Of a DNA stretch of 62,000 bases, positions 1-10,508 are shown piece after piece. The stretch is from Adiantum capillus-veneris. Its lineage: Eukaryota; Streptophyta; Polypodiopsida; Polypodiales; Pteridaceae. Under the pieces are notes generated by a model. It saw only the letters and a program-made list of their open reading frames with translations. It did not search any database and was not told the DNA's origin. The position numbers and the translations under genes were made by a program. Positions within the stretch are counted from its first letter, which is position 1; the number at the start of each line of letters is the position of its first letter. The stretch covers positions 94,590,112-94,652,111 of the forward strand of contig CM043945.1 in assembly GCA_014529385.2 (NCBI GenBank). The letters are read 5' to 3'.

Positions 1-172
1 GCAAAAATTAGGTTTGCAGGTTTTAGGGTTAGGATTTCTAGAATTAGGGTTTCATCAGTTAGGGTTTTTGGCAAAAATTAGGGTTTGCAGGTTTTAGGGT
101 AAGGTTTCCAAAATTAGGGTTTTCAGAATTAGGGTTTCGGCAGTTAGGGTTTCTGGTCGAAATTAGGGTTTA
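1..172 (+). repeat. Degenerate TTTAGGG repeats inside an LTR U3
   Basis: Repeated units such as TTAGGGTTT, TTTTAGGG and AATTAGGGTTT are spaced irregularly and interrupted by short GC-bearing fillers. They are plant telomere-type motifs, but too degenerate for a chromosome end. The same arrangement recurs at the same place in four other LTRs of the window, so the block belongs to the LTR. Confidence 0.8.
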
Positions 173-239
173 GGCTCCTCGGCCACATCTGTAAGTTGAC
201 TCCATTCTTTAGGCTTTGACACGTCAGTAGTTTGTTACA
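1..239 (-). mobile_element. LTR end (A/C family, reverse), truncated by window edge
   Basis: The right part (about 170-239) is the reverse complement of the first bases of LTRs 5,795-6,459 and 9,195-9,851: both share the segment from TGTAACAAAC through the GACGTGTCAAAGCC motif and the GGCCGAGG stretch. It ends precisely at ..TTGTTACA (239), a legal LTR terminus, and the next base begins Ty3 pol sequence of element F. This is therefore an LTR inserted within, or fused to, the RT region of F; the rest lies off the left edge. Confidence 0.75.
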
Positions 240-931
240 CACATAGTCTCAAAGAATGGTGTTAGAATGGATCCCGCAAAGGTCGAACCTATTAAGACAT
301 GGCTAGACTTGAAGACCGTGCACGATATCAGAAGCTTCTTGGGATTGTGTTCCTACTATAGAAGGTTTATCAAGAATTTTGCAGAGATAGCATCACCTCT
401 TCACGCTTTGCAAAAGAAAGAGGTCACTTTTAGATGGACCCAAAAAGAGATTTCAGCTTTTAGTCTCTTAAAGGAAAAGTTGACTTCAGATCCAGTACTT
501 GTTTTGCCAGATCTCACTAAGTCATTTGTGGTCCAGTGTGACGTGTGTAGCAGTAGCATCGAAGCAGTGCTAATGCAAGACGGACGGGTAGTAGCTTACG
601 AAAGCCAAATTTTGCAAGGCCAGAGAGGACTATGCAAGTCTATGAGAAAGAGCTCTTGGCCGTGATTCATGCGCTTTCTAACTGGAAGCACTATCTCTTA
701 GGTGCTGATTTTGTTGTCCCGACAGACCATCAGACTTTGCGATACTTCTTGACACAGTCAAAGTTATCCGAAAAGCATATGCAATGGGCAAACATTCTTT
801 CCATGTTCCACTTCCAGATTATGCATGTGGAAGGCAAGAAGAATGTTGTGGCTGATGCGTTATCAAAGAAGCCACAAATTTCAGCTGTGTCAATTCCTTA
901 TCATCATGAGTTAGATGACATGAAGGAATAG
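240..931 (+). pseudogene. Ty3/gypsy element F: RT C-terminal part and RNase H (broken)
   Basis: Reverse transcriptase/RNase H portion of a chromovirus polyprotein. The segment SFLGLCSYYRRFI (from about 331) marks the end of the RT thumb, followed by the PDLTKSFVVQCD-type RNase H start. A frameshift near 615-632 moves the frame; the RNase H continues with YEKELLAVIHAL, TDHQTLRYF and NVVADALSKKP (to about 880). The frame stops at TAG 929-931, where element B has glutamine. The RT palm with the YxDD motif is absent because the LTR end at 239 abuts the coding sequence. Confidence 0.88.
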
Positions 932-2185
932 TATGCTACTGATGAAGAGTTTGCAAGGATCTTTAAATAGTTGCAAGAGGGGCAACATCATGAGCACTAC
1001 CTCCTCAGAGATGGTTTTATGATGATGCATGACAGACTTTGTGTTACTAGGCCATTGCGACATAAGGTCATGGAAGAGAGTCATGTCCCACCATATGCAG
1101 GGCATCGTGATATTGATGCGACAGTTAAAGAGGTAGAGACATTCTTCTATTGGCCTACCTTGAGGAGAGATGTGGATGCCTTTGTGCGAGCATGCATGAT
1201 TTGCCAAAAGGTCAAGTTTGACAGGCAAAAGGCACCAGGGCTGTTATAACCACTGCCAATTCCGGATAAGCCATGGGAAAGCATTGCTATGGACTTTATC
1301 TTTGATCTTCCAAGAACACCAACAGGGAATGATGGTATATGGACCATTATCTGCAGGTTCAACAAGCAGACCCAATTTATCCCTGTCAGGAAGAAGATAA
1401 AATCTGATCAGATGGCACGCTTGTTCATGTACAATGTGTTCAAGTACCATGGTATGCCACAATCGATTGTCAGTGATCGTGATCCTCGGATGACCAGTTT
1501 GTTCTGGAGAGGATTGTTTGAGAACATGGGCACTACACTCAAGTTCTCGTCTTCGTTTCATCCACAAACTGATGGACATTTAGAAGAGGCTAATTCTACT
1601 GAATTAGATCTGCTGAAATGCTATGTGTCAGATAATAAAGGCAAGTGGGAACAGTATTTGCCTATGCTTGAGTATGCGTACAATAATACGGTGCATTTGT
1701 CGACTGGCAAGGCACCTTTTGAGATTGTTGAAGGCGGCAAAAAAGTTCCTCCCATTTTGCATACAAAGGACAAGATCTTTGAGGCAGATCGATATGTTGA
1801 GAACATGGATGAAATGTATAAGAAAATTAAAGTTGCCTTGGAAAAGACTCAAGCAAAGCAGAAAAAGGCTGCTGATCGTCACTGTCGTGATTTGCTATTA
1901 TCACCTGGTGATTGGGTTCTGTTAAGGTTTGAAAAGGCAAGGTTAAAGAAGACGAAGGGCAAGGAACGGCTATTTCCTAAGCTCAGTATGCGTTACTATG
2001 GGCCTTTTCAAGTGCTTGACAAGTTCAGCGATGTGGCTTACAGGCTGAAATTGCCTGATGCGTGGAAGATTCATAATGCGTTTCATGTGAGTCTTCTAAG
2101 ACCCTTCGTAGGTTATGTGCCAGAAAATATGCAAGATGAGGATCAACCAGAAGTTAAGGAACTTGATGAGATCTTGATACCTGAG
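932..2185 (+). pseudogene. Ty3/gypsy element F: integrase (several stops)
   Basis: Integrase region in the same frame as the RNase H. The zinc module is visible at about 1,081-1,215 (HVPPYAGH then CMICQKVKFD, an HHCC finger). The core starts at MDFIFDLPRTPTGNDG (1,289), has SDRDPRM (second acidic residue, about 1,470) and HPQTDGHLEEAN (glutamate), then the GKAPFEIVEG region and a GPF-type C-terminal segment (RYYGPFQV near 1,990). In-frame stops sit at 968-970 and 1,247-1,249. The 300-codon stretch 1,289-2,188 is otherwise open with all three DDE residues present, so this integrase is less decayed than those of B and E. Confidence 0.88.
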
Positions 2186-2350
2186 TAAGTTTTGGCACAT
2201 AAGGATAGAAAAGTTAAAGGAAATGTTGCAAGACGCTACTTGGTGAAGTTCAAGAACTATCCGCCTATGGATGCAAAGTGGACGGAAGAGCATGAACTGT
2301 CAAAGTCACCAAATGTATTGCAGCTTTACCTTGAAGCCTTTGGTTACAGC
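2186..2350 (+). pseudogene. Element F: integrase-linked chromodomain
   Basis: The segment VLAHKDRKVKG...RYLVKFKNYPPMDAKW.EE is a C-terminal chromodomain, the feature that defines chromoviruses; such domains are thought to read histone marks and steer integration (established for Ty3/gypsy chromoviruses). It follows TAA 2,186-2,188, which replaces the glutamine of the EQILAHKD motif seen in B. The frame stays open to 2,623, but similarity to B and E ends at about 2,345 (QLYLEAFGYS). Confidence 0.85.
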
Positions 2351-3660
2351 CTACCTATGCCCCAACCCAACGTGTGCAAAGGAGGGGTAATGATAGAGCT
2401 CATCAAATGTACAAATGAATTCAATGTAATAGATGAAAATGGCAAGGTCTCATTAAGTCATTTGTATCTTTGTGTTACGACCTTTCTTGCGCATACATGC
2501 GATGATAAAAGAGTGCTAACAGCACAAGATCATCAATGGCGTGTATTTATGGTATGCAATCGAGGACGTTTGCGATTTCAAGAGGGGCGTATGTCACGAG
2601 GACGTGGCAATTGCGAACCTTAGTTGTTGGTTTCTTTCCAATGATTTTTGTTTTATTTTTGAGACCCTCTTTTTGAAGTTGCAAATGGTCGGACATTGTA
2701 TGGCCAATGTGAACGGTAGTTTCACCCGCAGATGGGAAGTTGGTCGGCACTGGAATTTGTATAGGATGTCTAGGCTCAGTGCAAGGTCATGTAGGTCCCC
2801 CCGTCGCACTTAGCAAGTTGGTGAATAATAGGAAGTGAACTCAATAAAGGCATAAAGTCAAGGTGGGATCACCAACAGAAAGTATCCGACAGTTGGGCCA
2901 CATTGCACTTTTGGATGCGGTCCCAATGAGGATAGATGGTCAGATGACCAATGGGAGCCCAGCGGAAGCATCTCCTAAACTGAGGGAACTACTAAATTGG
3001 GCCGTGAAATGTGTTCGCGTCATTACCTTCGGCATGACCAGGGGAACACTTTATAACTTTGCCGCGAAGTCAACTGGGCAACTAGTCAGGAGATTTTTAG
3101 GCGGCACCCCTGAAATGGGCAAATGCTTGTAAATTTGCCAAGTGGCACTTTTCCGTGTACTTGCCTTAAAAAAAAAAAAGGGGCGCTGAATTTTAAGCTG
3201 GGAGAGGCCTCATTTGCTTTCTGTCTCACAGGTTAAGAGCTATGGAGTGCTTTCTTTCCACTCAATGTACAGTGTGGTGCTAGGAGTGATGCCCTGCACA
3301 CTACACACTGCTCTCTCTCTCCCCTACGTGCAGTTATGTGATGCTCCACAAGAGGGCTCTTCATTTGACTGATGTGCTGTGTGATTTCATGCGTTTGTGC
3401 TGAGGCAAGAGCATCCTTGAGCAGGAACAGGGGTAGCTAACTGGTACTCCAAAGCAAGCACTGGTGAGGGTCATAACCTCATCGTACAGGTGCGTTTTTA
3501 GCGCTGTGTATGCACTGCAAATTGACTGTTTTTCAGCCATATGGACGCCAGAACCATTGGATATGGTGCCCCACTAGCAGAGGACAGTTAGGGGCTGAAA
3601 ACAGGGCAAAAACCAGTAAATACAGCGTGCTGAATTTACTGTTTTTGGGCAGGAATTAGA
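2351..3660. other. Unassigned stretch after element F
   Basis: No gene recognised. A purine run near 2,378-2,388 followed by TGATAG could be the polypurine tract and 3'-LTR start of F, but no matching second LTR is available to test this. A 12-base A run lies near 3,168-3,179 and a short CT-rich patch near 3,307-3,322. Confidence 0.4.
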
Positions 3661-3918
3661 GGATTTATGCCAATGGAAGTGAGTTCCAACAGGGGAATTG
3701 GTTTTGCGCAAGTTTTGGGGCCATTGTGCTGCTGAAATTTGGCCAAAACAGGTGGTATCTAGCTGGATACAGGTAAAGGATTCCCAGGAGGATTTATGCC
3801 AGTGGAAGTGAGTTCCAGTAGGGGAATTGGTTTCGCGCAAGTTTTGGGGCCGTTGTGCTGCCGAAATTTGGCCAAAACAGGTGGTATCTAGCTGGATACA
3901 GGTAAAGGATTCCCAGGA
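3661..3918. repeat. Tandem duplication, 2 x 129 bp
   Basis: Copies 3,661-3,789 and 3,790-3,918 begin with GGATTTATGCCA and end with GGATTCCCAGGA. They differ at only a few positions, for example CCAATGG versus CCAGTGG and GGTTTTGCG versus GGTTTCGCG. No coding potential is seen. Confidence 0.88.
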
Positions 3919-3939
3919 CTATACTTTGTAATTTACCCT

Positions 3940-4167
3940 CTCAAAGTATAAAGAAATACCGAAGGGGCGCCAATTTTGGGGCCTACAGGTTGTCGGCGTA
4001 CGCTCAGAGCATTCTAGCTTCCGATCCGTGTGTGTGCTTAAGTGTTAATTCCCGTCGCACATTTCCTTTGCACGCTCTCTCTGTCTAAAGTAAAGAATTT
4101 CGGGTGAAAGCCAAAGCCTACCGCCCCACGGGCCGGTTTCAGCATGCCACCTCACTAACTTGTGACA
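3940..4167 (-). mobile_element. LTR-like remnant bordering element G
   Basis: The block includes AAAGAAATACCGAAGGGGCGCC, the R/U5-type segment shared (with small changes) by LTRs near 6,260, 9,690 and 50,875. It ends ..TTGTGACA followed by a pyrimidine-rich tract (polypurine on the minus strand), as at the left border of element B. Orientation is ambiguous because the two signals point opposite ways; it may be a composite of two LTRs. Confidence 0.5.
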
Positions 4168-5794
4168 TTCCCTCTTCTTGAAAAAATAGTAATTGCCCTT
4201 AATTATGCCTGCAAAACAGCCACAGGACAGAAACTTTCTTGAGTAGCCACTGACTCTCTATGTACCAGACTCCACAAAACCAGCACTTCTATAATGATCA
4301 AATCACATTTCTGTCGAGGGTCTCATATACAAATCATGATCATTGTAGCATATTTAGCAATCACATCCAAGCCGTGCTAATCTTTTCACGGATTTCGTAA
4401 TCTACTAAATCTCGTTACTATCAGATTCACATCCTTTCTTTTCATATTCCAAGCAAACCATGCCCCTGACCATCCCCACAAGACAGTACATTCACAAAGC
4501 ATGCAATTCAAAATCACACACTTAATTCACACTAAACACCATGTTTCAATCATTCAATCCATTCATCTCATCTAGTCTAGAACTCTTGATGCACCTAGAT
4601 CCCTGTGAAGCCATCTCATCCTTCCCGAACTCTTGATGCACTCACAATAGTATCTTAACATCTCATCCATATAGAAATCTTGATGCACTAGAATCACATT
4701 CACGTCTCATTCACTTGGCCATCACATCCAGATCTCACTGATCTCTAACAGATGTCTAGATGCACCAAGTTCAAATCATTCATCAGACAAAATGCTGCAA
4801 ACATTTCATATTTCCAGCACAGACTCTTAATACAGTCATGAAAGAGCATGTTCAATCTAGGAAATTTCCAATTCAATGTACATATTTTCATAAAGTCATT
4901 CCACAAAACGCTGTCAGACTGTCAGTATCCCTAAAATCTCAAGGAGAAATTAGTGACTTCATTCAATCTAGGCAATTGTGACAAAGGAGTGAAGTGGCTT
5001 CCCTCTTGTGCAATCCGCATTGCACCAAATTCAACATGCTGATTCATTAGTAACTTTCGGACAACTCAAAACTAAAGAGAATCCGCAAGGTTCTCTTCCC
5101 CCATTCACTTTGCATCAAGAGCCAAAAGTGCCCTTGACCTAATTATCGGTGGACCTAGCTTACTTTTCTGTTCTTTTCTTGTGTTCTGTGACCTATTGGT
5201 AGTCCCTTTGGCCTCCCTTGTCCATTAGCATCTCAGTATGAATCTTTAGAATTTTTTGATGAACTATCAACTGATTCCCTTGCTTCATCGGAACTCTGAC
5301 GAATTATCAGCTGGTTCTCTTGGTTCTCTCTCTTCCTTGGAAGACTCTTGCCCCGTTGAGGTTGACCCTGGCTTGTTCATAGGATAGGTCAATGAGCTGG
5401 CATGCATACCAAAACCTTGCTTGGCATGTTCCATAAGTCTCTAAATGGAGTCATACTTGTTTTGCAGACAATATCGTCAAATCTCTTTTCGGCAATCCAC
5501 AAAAAAACTCAATCTGGACATTCAAAGTGATCTTCCAAAACGAGGATATTGGCAAAGAGGCATCGCAAAACCTCTAGCAATAGTCATCCAAAGTGTCTTC
5601 CTTCTTCATTCTCAATGATGTCAAGCCGCGATGACACCTCCTTCATATTCTTATGTTAACCATGCAAAAGTGAAAACTCTCTTGAATTTTATTTCAAATC
5701 AAATAAGACGCAGCCCTTCGTACCTTGGAGTGTTCCGAGAAATGACCTCCAAGAAGGCGATGTCAAACTGCTGTTAGAATCTCCGTTGGTTTTT
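4168..5794 (-). pseudogene. Ty3/gypsy element G: 3' region and gag fragment
   Basis: Minus-strand remnant. 4,168-4,184 is a polypurine tract when reversed, and the sequence after it (TAATTGCCCTTAATTATGCCTGC) parallels the equivalent site in B at 11,860-11,882. About 4,190-5,150 is non-coding 3' sequence. At about 5,380-5,480 the reverse strand encodes a Gag segment resembling B (LMEHAKQGF and SLTYP motifs), with a TAG at 5,441-5,443 where B has glutamine. Protease, RT, RNase H and integrase are missing, so a large internal deletion is inferred. Element A interrupts it at 5,795. Confidence 0.65.
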
Positions 5795-6339
5795 TGTAAC
5801 AAACTGCTGACGTGTCAAAGCCTAAAGAATGGAGCCAACTTGCAGATGTGGGCCGAGGGGGCTAAACCCTAAGAAGAACAAGTAACAAAAGAAGAAGTCC
5901 TACCAACTTATGGGGACCCCGTTCGATGGGGCCCTAAGTGACAAAGGATTAAAATAAAGCAGGACCTACGCACACACACAGAAACTGATGGTAGAATTCC
6001 GATAATTGCGCTAACATGATGATGTGGCAGGATGTACGGATTTCCGCGTTTTGCGCTGGCTAATGACGTGGCAAGCTGTATGGATTTCCGTGATTTACGC
6101 TGGCAGCTTTTGGCTTTGCTTTTGGACTAGATGCTTTTAAGTTTGAAGGCTTTTTACTGTAATTCGCTTTTAAGGCCAAGGGCCTTTAAATATGAGGTTA
6201 GGGCTCATTCTCTGGCATGCAGTGTCTAGAGTACCGGCTTGTACCGTGTTGATGCAATATAAAGAAATACCGAAAGGGGCGCCAAGGTTTGGGGCCAATA
6301 CTCTTTGGGGTGGAATTCCGCCACTCCGTGTCGCGTGTC

Positions 6340-6394
<55 letters not shown>

Positions 6395-6459
6395 CAGTTG
6401 TTATTGAAGTGCTAAAAGTCTATTCTTTTCTATTGGCACGTGGTGCCCGTCTTGTGACA
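5795..6459 (+). repeat. Element A 5' LTR
   Basis: 665 bp, starts TGTAAC and ends TGTGACA. It shares long near-identical stretches with 9,195-9,851. It contains AATATAAAGAAATACCG (probable R region) and a (CT)n tract at 6,341-6,390 that is much shorter in the 3' copy (about 9,762-9,781), which accounts for much of the length difference. Confidence 0.92.
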
Positions 6460-6460
6460 G

Positions 6461-6475
6461 TGGTATCAAAGCATC
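6461..6475 (+). promoter_or_regulatory. Element A primer-binding site
   Basis: TGGTATCAAAGCATC starts two bases after the LTR end. It resembles the complement of the 3' end of plant initiator tRNA-Met (TGGTATCAGAGC) with one change (A for G), the usual primer for plant Ty3/copia elements. Confidence 0.8.
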
Positions 6476-6669
6476 AGGCGTGTGCTTTTCTATAGGCATA
6501 CCAATCCGACAAAAGAGCAGATAGAGCTTTTTGGAATTTTATTTGAGTTATCTTCGTGCTCCGACCCCGGACTTACTAGGCACTCCCACCCTTACTTCAT
6601 CGCGCATTGGGCGCGCTCCTGTCTTCATCGCAATGTCTTACAGGGCATAAGCCATAAAGAACCCAATAC

Positions 6670-7968
6670 TTGGAATTCATGGACTCGGTAGAATATTTGC
6701 AGTTTTTGCTCAATGAGCTTCACGACATTCTTTCGCGGCATCCTCAACAGAATCTTCCGATGCTGCAAAGTTTTCAACAATTTTTGAACTACATGTTACC
6801 CCCTCTGATGCCCCAGGTGGTACCTCCTCCTCCGGCACCAGAGAGTACGAGAGCTTCCAACCGGCAACCTTCTCAGCCGTCTGTTCCAATCGGGGGAGTC
6901 TTCAGGAATATGGTGCAGCCATCTGACCCTCATCCAGTGCAGCCGCCTTTGCCACCGCCATTGCCCCCACCTCCGCCACCACCGCCACCAGGCTACAATG
7001 GTTGGAGCCCATATGGATACCCTTATTATCCATACCCGGGATATGCGCCTAACCAACCCAAAGATTTGAAAGATGGTGACATGACAGTCAAATTTTTCAC
7101 TTTTTCCGTGGTGAAAGACCGCAAGAAAGTATTGCAGTTCCTACAGCAATTTGACAACATCTATGCTTTGGAAAACTATACTAAAGAATCCAAGATTTCT
7201 CGAGCAGCGGGATTTCTTAAAGATAATGCTATGCAATGGTGGAGTTCAATCGCGACACAACAACATGCTCCAAGGACCTGGCAAGCTTTCAAGACAGTTT
7301 TTGCACGTAGTTACATGACTTCGATGTTTGAAGTCCGGATTTTGGCAAAGTGGGACAACTTGAAAATGCTTGCCACCGAAACCATGGACGAATATAACCA
7401 AAGGTTTCTCGACGTGTACCTTCCGGTGTCATTCTTTAGATCTGTTCCCCTGGAGGCCCAGTGCGAGCGATACACCATTGGACTACCATCACCATTGCAG
7501 GAATATTGTCTATCCAAGCAAGTCTCTACCATGCAAGAACTTATGGACCATGCCGCGGTCGGCTACAAACTGATGAAGGGAAAGCTAGAGTTTACCACAG
7601 AAGAATCTCCGACCGCTAACCACAACTCTCGGCAACAACGAACAAATTCTCCAGAGCCTCGTGAAAATCAATCGCAAAGGCCTCGTTTGACGCCTCAACA
7701 ACGAGACACATTACTACAAGAAGGCAAATGCGTTGGATGCTTTCAAACAGGGCATAATCATTCTAATTGTCCCAAATGCACTAATAGACCAGAGGAGCCG
7801 ACCCCCGCACCAACAGTCGACAGAACCCCAACACCACCTCCTGCTAAGAGAGCTAGACCCGCTATTGGACTAGTTCCTGATATTTATGGCATACGCCTTG
7901 AGAGTACAAATGAATTGTGTCGAGCATATGGCAAAGTCAAATGGCTTCAAAGCCCTTATTTTCTTTGA
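6670..7968 (+). CDS. Element A Gag polyprotein (432 aa)
   Basis: Gag packages retrotransposon RNA into virus-like particles. Residues about 85-115 are strongly proline-rich (a run of nine Pro near 104), followed by a Tyr/Pro patch (YPYYPYPGY). The retrotransposon gag domain spans about 138-262, with a central AMQWW motif. A zinc knuckle CVGCFQTGHNHSNC (C-x2-C-x4-H-x4-C) sits at about 354-367. The last 10 or so codons are out of register: near 7,945 a frameshift leaves the DPG protease motif in another frame. The start ATG at 6,670 gives the longest frame. The reading frame is intact across the whole Gag proper, unlike B, E and G. Confidence 0.9.
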   Translation: MEFMDSVEYLQFLLNELHDILSRHPQQNLPMLQSFQQFLNYMLPPLMPQVVPPPPAPESTRASNRQPSQPSVPIGGVFRNMVQPSDPHPVQPPLPPPLPPPPPPPPPGYNGWSPYGYPYYPYPGYAPNQPKDLKDGDMTVKFFTFSVVKDRKKVLQFLQQFDNIYALENYTKESKISRAAGFLKDNAMQWWSSIATQQHAPRTWQAFKTVFARSYMTSMFEVRILAKWDNLKMLATETMDEYNQRFLDVYLPVSFFRSVPLEAQCERYTIGLPSPLQEYCLSKQVSTMQELMDHAAVGYKLMKGKLEFTTEESPTANHNSRQQRTNSPEPRENQSQRPRLTPQQRDTLLQEGKCVGCFQTGHNHSNCPKCTNRPEEPTPAPTVDRTPTPPPAKRARPAIGLVPDIYGIRLESTNELCRAYGKVKWLQSPYFL

Positions 7969-8315
7969 TCCCGGAGCTACAGAGAACTTCATCCATCCAG
8001 AATTTTTAAAGCAGATGCACTTGGATTATGATGTAGAGGGTGGAGAAATTGAAGCTAAGCTAGCCACGGGGGCAAACTCAGAAAGTAGTACCGCTCATTG
8101 GTGCTCTTCCAGTGACTATTCAAGATTATCATGGAAAAGCCGATTTCCACATCATGAAGTTGGGCAATTGCGACGTTCTCTTGGGCATGCCTTGGCACGA
8201 CAAGAATGATGCGACTTTCCAGGTTCAGAACCGAACCATCACCGTGATGCAGAAGGACAAGCCAGTCGTCCTCAAAGTTTGGTTGTTCGAACAAAACCCT
8301 AAATGCACTCTCTAG
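7945..8315 (+). pseudogene. Element A aspartic protease remnant (frameshifted)
   Basis: The retropepsin-like segment IFFDPGATENFIHPEF (active-site triad region, here D-P-G instead of D-S/T-G) is read in frame 2 from about 7,945. A second shift near 8,090-8,112 moves it to frame 3, where CDVLLGMPWHDKNDATF continues the domain. It ends at TAG 8,313-8,315 with no RT behind it. A normal chromovirus continues directly into the RT palm. Confidence 0.85.
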
Positions 8316-9183
8316 TTGTTTTACAGTTAGATACTTTTGAACTTTGTTTGAAATGGATGGTATTTGTTTTGAACCTGTCTTGATGCCGATTTGAATTGTT
8401 TGACTCTAGTTTTAATACTGGTTTCATTGATTGGTGATTTTACTCCTGGTTGGAGAATGAGAAATACTGTTTTGGTATTGTTTAAATCTCAAAACGACGC
8501 AGGCCGATGCCAGGGGGGCGTTTTGTTGTATGCTAGAAAACCTCCGAACGATGTAGGCCGATGCCTGGGGAGCGTTTGGTTGTATGCTTGTAAAGTAATT
8601 GTTGTTGTGACTCTCGGCCCGAACCTCGATGGTTATGCGGGAGGAGTATTAAGAAGTCTGAGCAGTGGTTACTCTCAGCACCTCCAAACGACCCGGCCCG
8701 GAACTTTTTAGGTTATGCGGGAGGAGTGATGAGGGAGTCGTTGAATATCTCCGGGCCCGGATCTTGTTAGGTTATGTGGGAGGAGTGTTCATCGGCGACT
8801 TTATGTTTCTATGTCTTGTACCATGCGTATGTGAGCATTTGTGTTGCATTGTGATGTGCCAACTACTGAATATTCCTGATTGGATGAGATTGCCTGGGTA
8901 TGTAATTTTAGTGCATCAAGACACCCGTGGAAGATCAATACGGTCTAGGTGTGATGGCTAATTTTACTACGCCGGAATATCAAGAGTTCCGATCTGGACG
9001 AAAGGAGAAGCTAACTCCTTGATCAAAAGAGCTGAAAGGAGAAGCTAACTCCTTGATCAAAAGAGCAGAAAGGAGAAGCTAAATGCTTAATAAAAAGAGC
9101 AAACTGATGTCCCTCGGAAATTTTTGAACTAACTTGAGTTGTTTTGCAGATATGCTGTAATCGCGGAGGATTACTCTCTTTCA
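8316..9183 (+). other. Element A 3' non-coding region with two repeat families
   Basis: No coding sequence. About 8,490-8,595 holds two imperfect units of about 53 bp built around GGCCGATGCC and GTTGTATGCT. At 9,004-9,104 there are three units of about 34 bp starting GGAGAAGCTAA and ending near AAAGAGC. The same families occur in the internal region of element C, with six 34-bp-type units there. Confidence 0.8.
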
Positions 9184-9194
9184 AGAAGGGGAGA
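9184..9194 (+). promoter_or_regulatory. Element A polypurine tract
   Basis: AGAAGGGGAGA lies immediately before the 3' LTR start TGTAAC; this is the standard position of the plus-strand primer. Confidence 0.8.
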
Positions 9195-9851
9195 TGTAAC
9201 AAACTGCTGACGTGTCAAAGCCTAAAGAATGGAGCCAACTTGCAGATGTGGGCCGAGGGGCCTAAACCCTAAGAAGAACAAGTAACAGAAGAAGAAGTCC
9301 TACCAACTTACGGGGACCCCGTTCGATGGGGCCCCAAGTGACAAAGGATTAAAATAAAGCAGGACCTACACACACACATAGAAACTGATGACGTGGCAGA
9401 ATTTCGAAAATTGCATTGACATGCTGACGTGGTAGGTTGTACAGATTTCCGCATTTTGCGCTGGCTGATGACGTGGCATGCTGTACTGATTTCCGTGATT
9501 TACACTGGTAGCCTTTTGGCTTTGCTTTTGGACCAGATGCTTTTAAGTTTGAAGGCTTTTTACTGAAAACTGCTTTTTAGGCCAAGGGCCTTTAAATATG
9601 AGGTTAGGGCTCATTCTCTGGCATGCTTCCTAGAGAAGGTGCAGAGTCTGGAGTACCGGCTTGTACTGTGTTGATGCAATATAAAGAAATACCGAAAAGG
9701 GCGCCAAGGTTTGGGGCCAATACTCTTTGGGGTGGAATTTCGCCACTCCGTGTCGCGTGTCGTCTCTCTCTATCTCTCTCTCAGTTCATTTGTTATTGAA
9801 GTGCTAAAAGTCAGTTCTTTTCTATTGGCACGTGGTGCCCGTCTTGTGACA
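9195..9851 (+). repeat. Element A 3' LTR
   Basis: 657 bp, TGTAAC...TGTGACA. It lacks the expanded (CT)n of the 5' copy and has an extra 22 bp or so near 9,627-9,648 (CTAGAGAAGGTGCAGAG region) that is missing from the 5' copy near 6,220. Confidence 0.92.
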
Positions 9852-10076
9852 ATTTCTCTGTTCCCCCTTTGGGATTTTGTTTTTCCTCATCTCCCTGCAG
9901 ACTAACAGCTGGAGGGTGTCCTCTCTGTCTGATTCTCTGCAACAGCCCGTGTCTGCTACAAAAAGGATTGGATCCTCCGTAGAAGAAGAATAGTTCGAGC
10001 TCTGATTACAAGCTTGGACACTCCAAGTGAGAACTCAATGGCAACACATGGACAAAATCTGCAAATAACTGAACTT

Positions 10077-10078
<2 letters not shown>
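9852..10078 (-). mobile_element. Element G remnant, 5' side (leader and LTR end)
   Basis: The segment AGCTTGGACACTCCAAGTGAGAA (about 10,010-10,033) parallels the LTR start at 11,130 and 17,347 (ACTTGGACACTCCAAGTCAAGA). Before it, GAGCTCTGATTACA resembles a degenerate reversed primer site (compare GTGCTCTAATACCA at 17,325-17,338). I interpret it as the far side of G after insertion of A; the LTR is cut off at 10,078 by a LINE tail. Confidence 0.55.

Positions 10079-10141
<63 letters not shown>
10079..10141 (-). repeat. (GA)n tract = (CT)n tail of LINE L-A
   Basis: A perfect dinucleotide run directly abutting the reversed LINE 3' terminus. Read on the minus strand, the LINE ends in ACATTTCATTT followed by (CT)n, exactly as at 32,527 and 33,464. 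Confidence 0.9.
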
Positions 10142-10144
<3 letters not shown>

Positions 10145-10508
10145 GAAATGTTAATTTAACGTCTTCAAAAGGCCAAAGTGACCTATGAGACCAAAAAGTT
10201 ACAATATGGTGGATCTTATACAAAGTCACAGTAACAAAAATAACAACAATAACAACATAACATAACAAAATAGATACTACGGAATCCTAAGCCGCTCGAT
10301 GTGAACTAAGCAGCTTGGTGGTCATTTCATGAAATTTTAATTTAACGTCTTCAAAAGGCCAAAGTGACCTATGAGACCAGAAAGTTACAATATGGTGGAT
10401 CTGATACAAAGTCAGAGTAACAAAAATAATAACAATAACAACATAACATAACAAAATAGATACTACGGAATCCTAAGCCGCTCGATGTGAACTAAGCAAC
10501 TGGGTGGG
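10142..10508 (-). repeat. LINE L-A 3' UTR, tandemly duplicated (2 x about 183 bp)
   Basis: Units 10,142-10,322 and about 10,323-10,508 are near-identical from the GTTAATTTAACGTCTTC-type end to the GATGTGAACTAAGCA segment. Each carries the conserved hairpin (10,170-10,184 and 10,356-10,370). The junction joins the 3' end of one unit to the body of the next. This suggests template jumping or unequal exchange during reverse transcription. Confidence 0.85.

Larger units (their letters stand above)
5795..9851 (+). mobile_element. Element A: two-LTR, gag-protease-only Ty3-type retrotransposon
   Basis: Direct LTRs (5,795-6,459 and 9,195-9,851), a tRNA-Met-type primer site, a long gag, a broken protease and a purine tract before the 3' LTR. 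There is no RT, RNase H or integrase sequence between 8,316 and 9,194, so the element would depend on enzymes from relatives. This fits the described class of gag-bearing non-autonomous LTR elements (TR-GAG). It lies inside remnant G. No clean target-site duplication is visible (TTTTT versus ATTTC). Confidence 0.88.

Noticed and set aside
1-172. True telomere or subtelomere at the left end
   Set aside because: The repeats are degenerate, short, embedded in an LTR with a recognisable terminus at 239, and repeated in four other LTRs of the window.
929-2188. Stop codons repaired by U-to-C RNA editing, as in fern and hornwort organelles
   Set aside because: The sequence is nuclear transposon DNA in copies that also have frameshifts and deletions; deamination-driven decay explains the stops more simply.
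240-2350. Endogenous viral sequence (caulimovirid) because of RT-RNase H motifs
   Set aside because: An integrase with HHCC finger and DDE core plus a chromodomain follow, and relatives have LTRs and tRNA-Met primer sites; this is a Ty3/gypsy chromovirus.
6192-6407. Ser-Leu and Glu-Arg repeat proteins (also 10,035-10,268; 32,408-32,626; 33,453-33,692; 60,738-61,013)
   Set aside because: They are translations of (CT)n or (GA)n tracts in non-coding parts of LTRs and LINE tails.
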